Origin: Paraspadella gotoi
Lineage: Eukaryota; Chaetognatha
DNA length: 64,000 nucleotides
Reading direction: 5' to 3'
NCBI GenBank assembly: GCA_051294375.1
Contig: CM119271.1
Coordinates: 15,320,770-15,384,769 of the forward strand
Positions 10,641 to 21,224 of this stretch are shown one piece after another. Position 1 is the stretch's first letter. The number at the start of each line of letters is the position of its first letter. The notes under the pieces were generated by a model, which saw only the letters and a program-made list of their open reading frames with translations, did no database searches and was not told the origin of the DNA. Both the position numbers and the translations under genes were made by a program.

Positions 10641-11020
10641 GACGACGGACGGACGGACAAACAGACTAGGACTGACGACATCATTTTTTTTTGCATAATT
10701 TAATCAAAATTCGATGTTCCCTGACATGATAATAAGTTGTGTCCCGACAATATTGAGGGGGCCGGACCGACGGACGCGAAAAAGTGAGTTAAAAAAATGT
10801 GAGTTAATAGAGGTCGGGATCTGCTGGGATAAGCAGATCCGACTGAAAAACAAAAGGAACGAACGACGCTGACCAAAAAGTTGTTGCATGGGAGTTGCGG
10901 TCGAGCAAGATGGCTGAGTNNNNNNNNNNNNNNNNNNNNNNNNNCTCTCTCTCTCTCTCTCTCTCTCTTCCTCTTCATCCCACTGACCGAATTTTCTTCG
11001 ATTTCATCCTCAGATAAAAT

Positions 11021-11446
11021 TTGTCGTCGTCGTCATCATCGTCGTCGTCTTCATCGTCGTCTTTCAGAATGCTCCGTTATTCGAATGCCGCGATGTATGG
11101 CGTACAGCATCGGGCATTCTCTCGTTTATTACACCGCGTGCGGCATTTGACCCTTTCACCGTTTTTAAAGTCAAATCTGAAATTGCAGTTAAGCGCCAGG
11201 CATTACCAACTGGAACAGAGAAATTTATGGTCTTTTGCAGAAGTTTTGATAGTGGCCTTATTAGTTTTCAGAGCGGCCTTATTAGTTTTGAGTGTGGCCT
11301 TATTAATGGTCATCAACCATGTTCATTTTAGGTCACGGCGTTCAGCGTTGTCATGGCGACCGAAACGGGGACCCGAGTTACGAATAACCGTCACCCATGG
11401 CAACGGAGTTGTCGGTTTTAAGGAGGAAAGGGAGCCTGGCGCCTGA
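11021..11446 (+). CDS. Weak open frame with hydrophobic 7-residue repeat
   Basis: A 141-codon frame starts in a (GTC)n tract (poly-Ser), continues through an Arg-rich stretch that could pass for a mitochondrial targeting peptide, and crosses a 21-bp tandem repeat read as a hydrophobic heptad (GLY-free, Leu/Val/Ala-rich). No domain is recognised. The two RFX-like sites inside it argue that part may be regulatory instead. Confidence 0.2.
   Translation: MSSSSSSSSSSSSSFRMLRYSNAAMYGVQHRAFSRLLHRVRHLTLSPFLKSNLKLQLSARHYQLEQRNLWSFAEVLIVALLVFRAALLVLSVALLMVINHVHFRSRRSALSWRPKRGPELRITVTHGNGVVGFKEEREPGA
11252..11314 (+). repeat. 21-bp tandem repeat, three copies
   Basis: Three copies of a unit beginning G(T/C)GGCCTTATTAGTTTT at 11252, 11273 and 11294. 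The third diverges after TATTA. The period is divisible by three, which keeps the frame open. Confidence 0.85.
11347..11404. promoter_or_regulatory. Pair of RFX X-box-like sites
   Basis: GTTGTCATGGCGAC (11347-11360) and GTCACCCATGGCAAC (11390-11404) both resemble the imperfect inverted repeat bound by RFX factors, GTTGCCATGGCAAC. Established knowledge: RFX sites sit in promoters of ciliary genes. No ciliary gene is recognised next to this pair. Confidence 0.35.
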
Positions 11447-11829
11447 ACGCCTGTTTTGATGGAAATAAGAGTCAGGCGGTTAGGAACAGGCGCTGCGGTT
11501 GGAAGAAACGAGACGAGACAGGCGCTCATAACGAAGCGNNNNNNNNNNAGAGAGAGAGAGAGAGATTCCATAAACTAATGGTCGATATAACTATTACGAT
11601 GTGGCCGTAAAAGGTTCGCGTAATGAAGAATTCGATTTCAAACGAATGAAAGGCATCATTGGTTCTATTTTTCTTATGTTTCTGCTTCTGTTTCCTTCTG
11701 TTTTTGCCTCTCTGTTTTTAAAACTGTTTCCATCACTCATATTTGTTGTGTCTTCTTGTTGTCTGTGTTTTTTTTTATATTAAGTTTAACTAACAAAAAA
11801 ATTCCGATTAATGGATTTTCAGAAAAACA

Positions 11830-12141
11830 ATGGAATCTGCAACAGAAGCGAACAGTCGGAGACAGTCTAACTGTCCCGATCGTCAACAGTCACGACTGAA
11901 TCAGATCAATTTCAACTGGTTTCACAGAACGTCTCCGGGTTTCACTCGAGTCACAGGTGTTTCGCAACGACGTTACGACATCGAAGATCGCAATTCTATT
12001 CCATCGCAACAGAAGCGATTCGCTTTTAACCGACAATCAAATTGTAGCTTAAGAGGCCGCCAAAGATTTCCCTTTGACAAGCAGACGTACAGAGCTTGTA
12101 ACGAGGGCGGTATATATCGGGGACGCAGTGACGAGACGTGA
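11830..12141 (+). CDS. Weak Gln/Asn/Arg-rich open frame
   Basis: A 103-codon frame begins 11 bases after a plausible acceptor (GATTTTCAG ending at 11821) and runs to a TGA at 12139-12141, just before a gap. The product is rich in Arg, Ser, Gln and Asn with no visible domain. An internal ACAGTC/GTCAACAGTC repetition suggests simple-sequence origin. Confidence 0.25.
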   Translation: MESATEANSRRQSNCPDRQQSRLNQINFNWFHRTSPGFTRVTGVSQRRYDIEDRNSIPSQQKRFAFNRQSNCSLRGRQRFPFDKQTYRACNEGGIYRGRSDET

Positions 12142-12740
12142 CNNNNNNNNNNNNNNNNNNNNNNNNNNNNNNNNNNNNNNNNNNNNNNNNNNNNNNNNNN
12201 NNNNNNNNNNNNNNNNNNNNNNNNNNNNNNNNNNNNNNNNNNNNNNNNNNNNNNNNNNNNNNNNNNNTTTTTTTTTTGATCCGACGTCAGATTTGGGTCT
12301 CAACTTTCGATTTCGGTTTAAAGAAAAGATAAACTTTGGCATCGAATGAGATAACGCGATGGTAGAAGATGGATTGTTATCTATTGTGGCCAAAAAAGTA
12401 TATCTATTTTCTGTGGTGATTAGGAATTTATTATATAATCATTTTGTGTAAAAACTTTGCCGACGTTTAAAATGGCAACGAGAGATTTTGGAATAAACTT
12501 TGTTTTGATCTTAAATATGTCAACGTTTTGAAGAATTAAAATTAATTAAATTAATTTATTAAAGACTTTTAATAGATAGATTATATTAATTAACGCTTCT
12601 AAAATACTGACAAAAGATTTTGTTCTTGATAATTGTTTTCGGACTCTCTTTATTGGTTTTCTTTCTCCATAAACCTTTAGTTCATTATAAACCACTAAAT
12701 TCATTACTTCATTATTTTTTCACCCTTGTTTACTTACTTA

Positions 12741-12820
12741 CATTCCTTTGTTTTCATTCCTTTATTTTCATTCCTTTATTTTCATTCCTTTATTTTCATT
12801 CCTTTATTTTCATTCCTTTC
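12741..12820 (+). repeat. 14-bp minisatellite
   Basis: About five copies of TTCCTTTATTTTCA in tandem with slight variation at the first copy. It makes artificial Phe-rich frames. Confidence 0.9.
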
Positions 12821-12851
12821 CTTTCCGGACAGCAAGACGACATCCCCATGA

Positions 12852-12859
12852 TGACGTCA
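12852..12859. promoter_or_regulatory. Perfect CRE palindrome
   Basis: TGACGTCA inside the 10-bp palindrome ATGACGTCAT, the consensus CREB/ATF site. It lies at the start of a GC-richer stretch (12840-13080) with (CCT)n and (GAC)n tracts. No adjacent gene is recognised. Confidence 0.4.
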
Positions 12860-12934
12860 TGCCTTATGCCTTATCTCCCTCTATATCTCAAAGCGTCAAT
12901 TACGTCCTTTTTTTCTCCTTTCTTTCACTCACTC

Positions 12935-13320
12935 TCTCCTCCTCTTCCTCCTCCTCCTCCTCCTCCTCCCGCTCCTTCGCCGCACTTTCTCCGCACGTGA
13001 AGACGACGACGACGACGACGACGACGTCGCGGCGGCGAAATCGCGGACAAATCGCGGCGAAATAACGCCACTGGCACGCCCACTCTCTCTCTCTTTCTCT
13101 CCTTCTCTCTCTCTCTCATCTCTCTCTACTCTCCTCCATCTCTCTCTCTCTTCTCTCTCTCTCCTCTTCCTTTCTGCTTTCTCATCCTTCGCTCTTTCCT
13201 TCCAGCACGCTCCTGGCTAAGAAGCATCAGACCACTGTTCTTCTCTCTCTCTCCCTCTCTCGTCTCTTCTCTCCTCTCCTCTCTCCTCTCTCTCTCACTC
13301 ACTCAGCCCGGGCGGGTCAA
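12935..13320. other. GC-richer stretch with (CCT)n, (GAC)n and CT tracts
   Basis: (CCT)n near 12940-12970, (GAC)n near 12999-13026, then CT-rich DNA to about 13300. Poly-Pro, poly-Arg and poly-Thr frames are repeat products. No gene is supported. Confidence 0.7.
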
Positions 13321-13564
13321 CGTTGAGCCGACCCAGTGCTGAGCCGATGCTCTTGGCCGCAGGACCAAAGGGTCGTCGTCGTCGTTGTCGTCGTCGTCGA
13401 AGCTAATAACATTTTTTTTTTCGAGTTTATTGTTTCTCCTGTTCCACAGTTCGCCTGTTCACTTCTGCCCTTTTTCCTTCTTACAATGCGTCGTTCACCT
13501 TTGGCCCTTTTCCGTCCCCGTCGAAGGGACACGCCTAGTTGCCAAAAGCAAGGCAGCCACGACG

Positions 13565-13590
13565 ACCACAGTTTTGTGGTTACGACCACA
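13565..13590. promoter_or_regulatory. Three RUNX-like sites in 26 bp
   Basis: ACCACA (13565), TGTGGTT (13575) and ACCACA (13585) form a tight alternating cluster of the Runt/RUNX core TGTGGT and its complement. Motif resemblance only. Confidence 0.3.
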
Positions 13591-13886
13591 GTTTAGTACA
13601 GTTTGGTTTTGGTTTAGTTTTAGTCTGCCCAATACCCACGGATTAGCAAGAGAATGGTACCGTTTTTACTGGTTATTTCAGCTAGTTTCGCCAATTTTCT
13701 CACAACATGTGGTCTCGTCCTCTCCACACTCACAACAGTACTCACCAGTACTCACCACACTCAGCACACTATCCACAACTTTTCCCACCGCTCGCGCTAC
13801 GGGGTTTCTTCCGCTGACCTTCTCTCTCGCTCGCGAGTTTTACGGATAAAACTTGACCTCCGGGGATTTCCATAAGAACAGCAAAA

Positions 13887-13890
<4 letters not shown>

Positions 13891-13938
<48 letters not shown>
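13891..13938. repeat. (GA)n microsatellite
   Basis: About 48 bp of pure GA. The sequence after it (to about 14200) is T-rich and without a supportable gene. Confidence 0.95.
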
Positions 13939-13941
<3 letters not shown>

Positions 13942-14243
13942 AAAAAAAGGTTTTGCAGATAAAAAAAAGGCGAAAATCGTCAAATCTTCGTCGTAATCTC
14001 GAATCTGGTCTCAGCCTCTTTTTTTTGTGTCTTTTTATATCTTTTACTGTCCTCTTCGTGTCATTTATTGTCTTTTAGCCTAATTTTCGTGTTTTTTTTT
14101 AATGTCTCTTATTGCAGATTAAATTTTCAAGCTTCTTTGAGTTGTGTTTTCTTTTGTTCATTTGTCTGCACGTTTGTATATTTTTCTAATTCACTTTTGG
14201 TCATTTTACAGAGACGCAACATTCTTCTTGTTTTCGCAGTGGG

Positions 14244-14282
14244 CACGCCCTACATGCACGCCCTACATTCACGCCCTACATG
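14244..14282 (+). repeat. 13-bp tandem repeat, three copies
   Basis: CACGCCCTACAT followed by G, T and G in the three exact head-to-tail units. Confidence 0.9.
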
Positions 14283-14439
14283 CAAGAACAAGCAAATAAA
14301 CAATAGGGCGTCGTGACTGTGGTCGACTGTGTTGTTGCTGTTGTATTGAAATTGCTTATTGTTGACACTTCGTGTGTCAGTTTTTAAACGCAATTTTATT
14401 CTAAACGCTCTGCCCTCTCCGCTGATCTTTCTGTCAATT

Positions 14440-14590
14440 TTATTTCCGGGATTCGTACATTCAGTTCCGGCATTTTCCACTCTATTTCCGGCTTTTCTTC
14501 CTCAATTTCCGGCATTCCCTCTCCATTTCCGCCATTTTATCCTCCATTTTCCGGCATTTCGACCTTCGCTTTCCGGCATTTTCCGCCTCC
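14440..14590 (+). repeat. Degenerate TTTCCGGCATTTTCC repeat
   Basis: Six to eight decayed units around the core TTCCGGCATT, spaced roughly 20-27 bp apart. On the plus strand it generates a Phe/Pro-rich frame that is not a gene. Confidence 0.7.
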
Positions 14591-14660
14591 ATCCGACTTT
14601 TGACGTTCCGACGTCGATAAACGTTTAAGACGAACGTCGCTTATTTATCGGCGTCGGTCT

Positions 14661-14750
14661 CTGGCTTCGTCGTCGTCGTCGGCGTCGTCGTCGTTCGGCG
14701 TCGTCGGCGTCGTCGTCATCGTCGTCGTCAGCGGCGTCGTCGTCCGCGAC
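14661..14750. repeat. Interrupted (GTC)n tract
   Basis: TCGTCG repeats with GGC and CAT interruptions over about 90 bp. Confidence 0.9.
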
Positions 14751-14839
14751 CTTCCCTAATCCCCCCACGCGAAACCGTGACGCCGGCGTCAGACGCAAAC
14801 GCGCGACATTTTCAAAATCGATAAAATGTAAAAGCGGAA

Positions 14840-15110
14840 ATAGCGGCGCTGGGGAGAGCGGGGGGGGGGAATGGTTGGCGCCGGGAAATTTGCGGCGCTG
14901 GGGGAAACACGCAAGGCCGGGGAAAATAAGGGACTGGAAATTATGCGGCGCTGGTCGAAAAATGGAGCGTTGGAAATTCTCGGCGCTTGGGAAAAGAGCG
15001 CGCTAGAAATTTTACGGCGCTCGGCAAAAATGCGGCGCTGGGGGAATTTTAGGCTGGGAAAAAATGCGGGGCGCTGGAAATTTGCAGCGCCAGGGAAAAG
15101 AATCGACGCC
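14840..15110 (+). repeat. Degenerate GGCGCTGGGAAATTTT repeat
   Basis: Ten or so decayed units with core GGCGCTGG followed by GAAATT, spaced about 20-35 bp. It produces long open frames on both strands whose products (Trp/Gly/Lys-rich or Pro/Ser/Phe-rich) are not recognisable proteins. Confidence 0.75.
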
Positions 15111-15279
15111 GAGAAAGATTGGCGAGGCAAACGCCACGTCATTTCCCTTAATTGTTAAGTAAAAAGTAAATTTTAAAGAGTAACTGTTGAGAGAAAGATA
15201 TAGAAGCATGTTGAGTGTTGACGCGAAATAGAAAGCGAGAGAGATGAAGGTAGGAAAAAGAGTGATAGATAGGAGAGAA

Positions 15280-15522
15280 GCGAGAGAGATAGAGAGAGAG
15301 AGAGAGAGGAGAGAGACGGATGAGAGAGAGAGACGAGAGAGAGAGAGAGAGAAGAGAGAGAGGGATAGAGAAGACGAGGGTAGGAAAAAAAGGACGTGAA
15401 AGATAGAGAGGGTTCGCATTTCAACTCGGCATTCCATTGGGAGTTGGAACCGAATACGCGGCTGACCTGAGCCGAAGGTTTTTCCATTCCGGATTTAAGC
15501 CACTGGGATGAAATGCATAGAG

Positions 15523-15592
<70 letters not shown>

Positions 15593-15724
15593 AGAGATGA
15601 ATGCACCGTGCTGTTACAGGATTTCAGCGCGTAAAATATGAAAAAAAAAATAAAAAGAGAATTAGGAGAAAGAGAGAGAGAGATAGAAAAAGATAACAGA
15701 GAAAATGGGGAGATGAGAGGGAGG

Positions 15725-15766
<42 letters not shown>

Positions 15767-15810
15767 AGAGAAGAGAGAGAAGGAGAGAGGAGAGAGAGAG
15801 ATATTGTTAA
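15280..15810. repeat. Cluster of three (GA)n tracts
   Basis: GA tracts at about 15290-15365, 15520-15598 and 15735-15810, with short unique stretches between. The longest computed frames here are Ser-Leu artefacts. Confidence 0.9.
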
Positions 15811-15948
15811 GAAAAGATTAAAAGCAAATTTTAAAGGGTATGAGAAAATCCTGTCCCGAGATTGAACGCGGAGCAAAGGCGGAACAAAAGAGGCGGACAA
15901 AGGCGGTTATTTTTTCCGTTGCGTCTTCTTAATCCGGCTTACGGCAAG

Positions 15949-15978
15949 CCGCCGCCGCCGCCGCCGCCGCCGCCGCCC
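15949..15978. repeat. (GCC)n tract
   Basis: Ten copies of GCC. A 63-codon minus-strand frame turns it into poly-Arg; no other sign of coding is present. Confidence 0.9.
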
Positions 15979-16544
15979 GCCGCGCGGTCTCGTCACCCAT
16001 TTTTTTTGATCAACTTTTTTTTGAGCGTAACGTGATGTTTTTGAGATTTGCAGTCGTCCCGAAAAAATAGGAAGTTGCAGTCCACTTTTATATTGCAAGC
16101 GCGAGTCTTAGATAGGAAAAAAAGAGTTTGCCCTCAATTTAAGAGAAGTAAGGTTAGCAGACAAACGTATTTGAATAATTAAGGAGATTTTTTTTTTTTC
16201 TTCTCTCAAAAAGATCGAGTCATTTCTCCGAATTCGACGGACAAAGAAAAGGCGAATTCACAATACGCGTAATCACTTAATCACAGAATTCCGAAGTTTC
16301 GAATCCGTGATTCGCCATTAATTCCTCTTAGTTTTCACAATCGGCTGAATTTAAAACTTCCTGCTTTCACATCCGGGATATCTTGGAGGAATCAGTTTTT
16401 TTAAATCGGCGAAAATTTTCGACTAACGATTACCAAATTTGCGTCAAAAGAAAATAGTACATATAATAGAATATCCGGCCAATTGCGGCCATTGGGAGGC
16501 CAGAATACAGAAAATATACAATTGAAACATTCTTTTAAATATTA

Positions 16545-16735
16545 TACCACTTCATTGATAGGGAAGCCAGGTACTCTGGGAGTGAATAAACGAGACTGTG
16601 AGAGAGTCTTGATTGAAAGCTTGCAGGGACCTGCAATGTCATTATCTTGTAAGAGTGATGGAGGCCTTAAATCACCAAAGCCTGTCCAAAGTCTAGGGCA
16701 AGATAGCTTATTTATTAAATGCACGGATAATTTTA
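16545..16735 (+). repeat. Dispersed repeat family B, near-complete copy
   Basis: Shares ATAGGGAAGCCA, GGAGTGAATAAACGAGACTG, CTTGTAAGAGTGATGGAGG and CCAAAGCCTGTCCAAAG with the inverted copy at 55330-55505 and with 30502-30607. Short open frames on both strands are not conserved between copies. Likely a non-autonomous mobile element. Confidence 0.8.
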
Positions 16736-17560
16736 TAATGGTTTTACTAATTTCATAACATAAAAGATATATCAAGTCAATGATATATGATATATATCAT
16801 CGCCAGAAGGACTTTGGGATCGCGTAGTAGTCAGCCATCAATTCCTACAACATAAATGTCACAGTCAACTCCAGCAAAGTCAACTCCAGCAAAGTCACGT
16901 CGGCGTCAACAACATTTTTCCCGCAATCGAATTTCGCCGCCAAATTCGACGCCGCAATGACGCGACGACGACGACGACGACGTCAAAGATAAGAGTCTTT
17001 CAAACGCCTCTTCAAAAAAGAAAAAATAAAAATCCCTAAAATAAAAATAGAAAATTTCCAACTTCCGCATTTAAACCGAAATCCTAAATCCTAACCCTAA
17101 AAACTCCCTCGTTTCTTGACTACCTCATGGAACCCTCTATTGCTAACCTTCTCTCTAACTGCCTATCTCTAACACTCCCCTACTCTAACCTCCCCAACTC
17201 AAACCCCCCCTTCCTGGAAAAGTCGCGATTCTGTTTGCATAACTCGTCTCTTCTGAGAGAAAAAGAAGAGAATGGAACTTTGTTAGCATATTAAATCTGC
17301 GCTCGCATTTCCGGTTGGAGAAAGACGCCACTCTTTTGTTTGCATGTATGAGAAATCTTTTGAGCGTATCTGTGGCTACAAAAATATTTTATGAAGTATT
17401 GTATATTAAGAAATAGTCAAAATAGTAATACTTTGTTAAAAGAGTACAAAGTATGAAGTTAATCCCTTAAAACAAAACAAAAAATTAAGTTTCTCTTTAA
17501 ACTTTGATTGAACCTTTTTTAACCATCAAATATATTTCTTTATAAAAAAAAAGGCACAGC

Positions 17561-17870
17561 TTTGTTCGCATGTATTAAAAATCCTTTTGATCGCATCTTT
17601 CTTCTCCCAAAGACGCAAATTTTGTTCGCATGTATTAAAAATCCTTTTGATCGCATCTTCCTTCTCCCAAAGACGCAAATTTTGTTCCCATGTATTAAAA
17701 ATCCTTTTGATCGCATCTTTCTTCTCCCAAAGACGCAAATTTTGTTCGCATGTATTAAAAATCCTTTTGATCGCATCTTCCTTCTCCCAAAGACGCAAAT
17801 TTTGTTCCCATGTATTAAAAATCCTTTTGATCGCATCTTTCTTCTCCCAAAGACGCAAACTTTGTTTCCA
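17561..17870. repeat. 60-bp tandem array with 120-bp higher-order period
   Basis: Five units of exactly 60 bp start at 17561, 17621, 17681, 17741 and 17801, followed by a partial unit. Two diagnostic positions (TTCGCA/TTCCCA and TCTTTC/TCTTCC) alternate so that units 2 and 4 agree and units 3 and 5 agree. A degenerate relative of the unit lies upstream near 17320-17375. Because 60 is divisible by three, several frames stay open on both strands (up to 183 codons including flanks). These are repeat products. Confidence 0.95.
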
Positions 17871-17966
17871 TAATCGAGAGAATCTGTCATATTTTCGTCG
17901 CTTTTACGCGGCTAAGCGGATTTCGAAGAGAAGGGGGGGGGGCGAGGGGGATGGATGGAGGGAAGG

Positions 17967-17970
<4 letters not shown>

Positions 17971-18012
<42 letters not shown>
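17971..18012. repeat. (GA)n microsatellite
   Basis: About 42 bp of GA after a G-rich run at 17932-17970. Confidence 0.95.
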
Positions 18013-18013
<1 letters not shown>

Positions 18014-18490
18014 GAGAAAGAGGGAAAGAAGCGAGATTCGAATCTCTTCATATTTTTATGTCCCCGATTTTTATTCTTTTTTCTTTTTGTTTTCTTTACT
18101 TTGTAATATTTGTTTTAATATTGTTTAGAGTTGTATGATCGGATCAACGTACATATTACATCTTATTTTACTAACTCTTTCACTAAATTTCATTAACTAT
18201 ATACACATATTGCTATTTTCTTTCCCTCAGGATCTCTCTCTCTCTACCTCTCACTCTCTCTGTCTCTCTTTCCCTCATCATAGATGCGCCGGAGATGCTC
18301 TGATTCCGAAATGCGAGAAAGAATTTCCAAGAAATGGCGTTTCCATTTCTCTCTCTCTCGCTCTCTCTCTCGCTCTCTCTCTCTCTCTTCCAATTTTTTT
18401 TCTTCCTGCCAAAAATCTCTTTTTCTTTTCCGAGATTTGACTTTTGCTCTTTTCTTTTTTCTCTCCTTCCTCATTCATTCTTCTATCCTC

Positions 18491-18554
18491 CCTTCCTTCC
18501 TTCCTTCCTTCCTTCCTTCCTTCCTTCCTTCCTTCCTTCCTTCCTTCCTTCCTT
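18491..18554. repeat. (TTCC)n tetranucleotide tract
   Basis: About 16 pure copies of CCTT. It is followed by (CCT)n at 18586-18611 and preceded by a CT tract at 18346-18390. Confidence 0.97.
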
Positions 18555-18974
18555 CATTTTTCCTTTCTTCCCTGCAAACCCCATTCCTCCTCCTCCTCCT
18601 CCTCCTCCTCCATCCGAATTTCCTCCACGTCTTCCTCCAGATATGACCTGGACCAAAACTAGACGAAGATCCAAGATTCTTATTTTTTTTCCGTCACAAA
18701 GAAACTTCGCTGTATCACGTCGTTTCAGATCCGAGGTACATATTTAATTTTATTTATTTAATTTATTTAATTTTATTTATTTTAATGAATCTCCTTTTAC
18801 CATAGTTTATTGTAAAAATGAGATTATTGGTAATAAGTAACTTCGATTAGTGAATTGCAAGCGGACTATAATTTGTGTTCTTATATAAATATTACTGGCT
18901 GAATGTAAGGGCCCGGATTATTAAATGCAAAGATTGAATAAAATGAATATCTATCCTTAGGGGAAATTAGCGTT

Positions 18975-19094
18975 ACACCCGTATGTAACTGAAAAAAGTG
19001 CGAGGCACCCGTATGCAACAGAAAAAAGGGCAAGGTACCCGTATGTAACTGAAAAGGGGCGCGGTACCCGTATGTAAATGGAAAAGGGTGAGGT
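18975..19094. repeat. 30-bp minisatellite, four units
   Basis: Units begin with ACCCGTATGTAACTGAAAA at 18977, 19007, 19037 and 19066 (periods 30, 30 and 29) and diverge at a few positions. In minus-strand frames the unit reads as a 10-residue repeat around HTG, which is an effect of period 30. Confidence 0.9.
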
Positions 19095-19460
19095 TCGCAC
19101 TCTCTCGTCAAAATCCTCGTCTCTCGAACGAAAAACTGGAGCCAAAATTTTTGCCAGTTTTTTTTAATTTTTTTTTATTTTGAGCGACANNNNNNNNNNN
19201 NNNNNNNNNNNNNNNNNNNNNNNNNNNNNNNNNNNNNNNNNNNNNNNNNNNNNNNNNNNNNNNNNNNNNNNNNNNNNNNNNNNNNNNNNNNNNNNNNNNN
19301 NNNNNNNNNNNNNNNNNNNNNNNNNNNNNNNNNNNNNNNNNNNNNNNNNNNNNNNNNNNNNNNNNNNNNNNNNNNNNNNNNNNNNNNNNNNNNNNNNNNN
19401 NNNNNNNNNNNNNNNNNNNNNNNNNNNNNNNNNNNNNNNNNNNNNNNNNNNNNNNNNNNN

Positions 19461-19493
<33 letters not shown>

Positions 19494-19969
19494 TCGACTT
19501 AAAATGGCCGCCAAGCATCGTAGTCACGCTTGGGTGCGAAGCGGAACCGAATGTAGATTTGTCGGTCAGATATCTCTCGTTGTCGGGTCGATGGGGATTT
19601 AAAAGTCGGTAAGAAGTTTGGAAGATGGCCTAATCTATTATGTAAATGGATTAAATTGTTATTTTTAACGCGATTTTTTTTTTTTATTAATTTTGTTTAT
19701 ACACTGAAGAAGAATAGAACTATTGTTCGATACATTGTCTGCTTAATAATAAATTTCGTGGCGTTAATCAAAGAATTTTTCTGCTAATTTAAACCACCAA
19801 CAAAAAGAAAGGAAAACCAACATTCTTTGGAGATATAATTTAACTAATATTAATAAAAAAGTAACAATTTATTAAAAAATTATGAAATTAATTCGCTATT
19901 AACTTTTTTTCCCTCTTATTATTTCGCATTAAATACAAACAGATTGTCGCTGGTCAGTTATAATTGCAT

Positions 19970-19970
<1 letters not shown>

Positions 19971-20011
<41 letters not shown>

Positions 20012-20048
20012 TGACAATATGAATTTCGCATGGACAAGCGAAAACAAC

Positions 20049-20092
<44 letters not shown>
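19971..20092. repeat. (GAC)n tract and (CT)n tract
   Basis: (GAC)n at 19971-20012 is followed by a 30-bp unique stretch and (CT)n at 20054-20092. Confidence 0.95.
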
Positions 20093-20094
<2 letters not shown>

Positions 20095-20692
20095 CACACA
20101 CACAAAATAACCTCGAGGAGCCCGTCCTTCCGTTTTTTTACCAGCAGCGATTTGACACTAGTATGCAAATGAGATTATAGGATTCTCTGGTAGAGAATAA
20201 AGAAAATCCTCTCAGCCAGAGAATATGAATTCCGAGAACAAATCCTTTGAAAAGAAAAAAGAAAGAAAAAAACTTTTTTTAATCTGTTCCTTCGAAGCTG
20301 TTATTTCTCTCTCTCTCTCNNNNNNNNNNNNNNNNNNNNNNNNNNNNNNNNNNNNNNNNNNNNNNNNNNNNNNNNNNNNNNNNNNNNNNNNNNNNNNNNN
20401 NNNNNNNNNNNNNNNNNNNNNNNNNNNNNNNNNNNNNCTCTCTCTCTCTTTCCTTGCGATCGGATATATTAAAATCTTTTTCTTAGCTCAACCTTGGAAA
20501 GATCGTTCATGCATAACAAATTAGATTTCTCGAGAAATAACGACTTTTTTTCACTAAACGAGGGAAAAAATTACAGTTTTTCGTACACATTTTTTTTTCA
20601 AGATTTGATCTTAATTTTTTCGTGAATTTTCTTCACAAATGTTTTGGTGTAAATTTGTAGTTTCAGTAGAGAAACCAACTATCGAACCATAG

Positions 20693-20765
20693 CGATCTTG
20701 TAAGAGAGATGGAGGTATTAACGCACAATAACCTGTCTATATTCAGAAGGTAATATAGCTTGTTT
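20693..20765 (+). repeat. Family B repeat, diverged fragment
   Basis: ATCTTGTAAGAGAGATGGAGG and a later AATAACCTGTCTATATTC...ATATAGCTT layout match the second half of the family B copy at 16545-16735 with more divergence. Confidence 0.55.
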
Positions 20766-21090
20766 AATGTTTAATTGTTTATTGTTGCAGAACTCCCAAA
20801 AAAATTTCAAAAATATTCAAACACTAGACAAAAAGCATTCATTAAACTTTTTTTTCAGTTAAAAATTTCCCGAAGAAAATAACAGCGCTCGCGGCATTAA
20901 ATACAGAAACGTCATCCCCGACACAGTAGCATCTATTATATCAGCAGCAGTATCAACTACAGCGGCAGCATCAACTACAGCGGCAGCCCACAACAGCAGC
21001 CGCGTTCTCACTTTTGGCAAAAATCATTCATCGAGACAAAAGCGATCGATCATTGTCATCATCCACTTCATCATGGGTGATCATCACTCC

Positions 21091-21216
<126 letters not shown>

Positions 21217-21224
21217 AAACTCAC

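Noticed and set aside
17076-17101. Telomere-like CCTAAATCCTAACCCTAA
   Set aside because: Only two or three imperfect units within an otherwise ordinary CTAA-rich stretch.
17540-18138. 116- and 183-codon frames over the 60-bp array as a repeat protein
   Set aside because: Several frames on both strands are open because the period is a multiple of three; none is better than the others.
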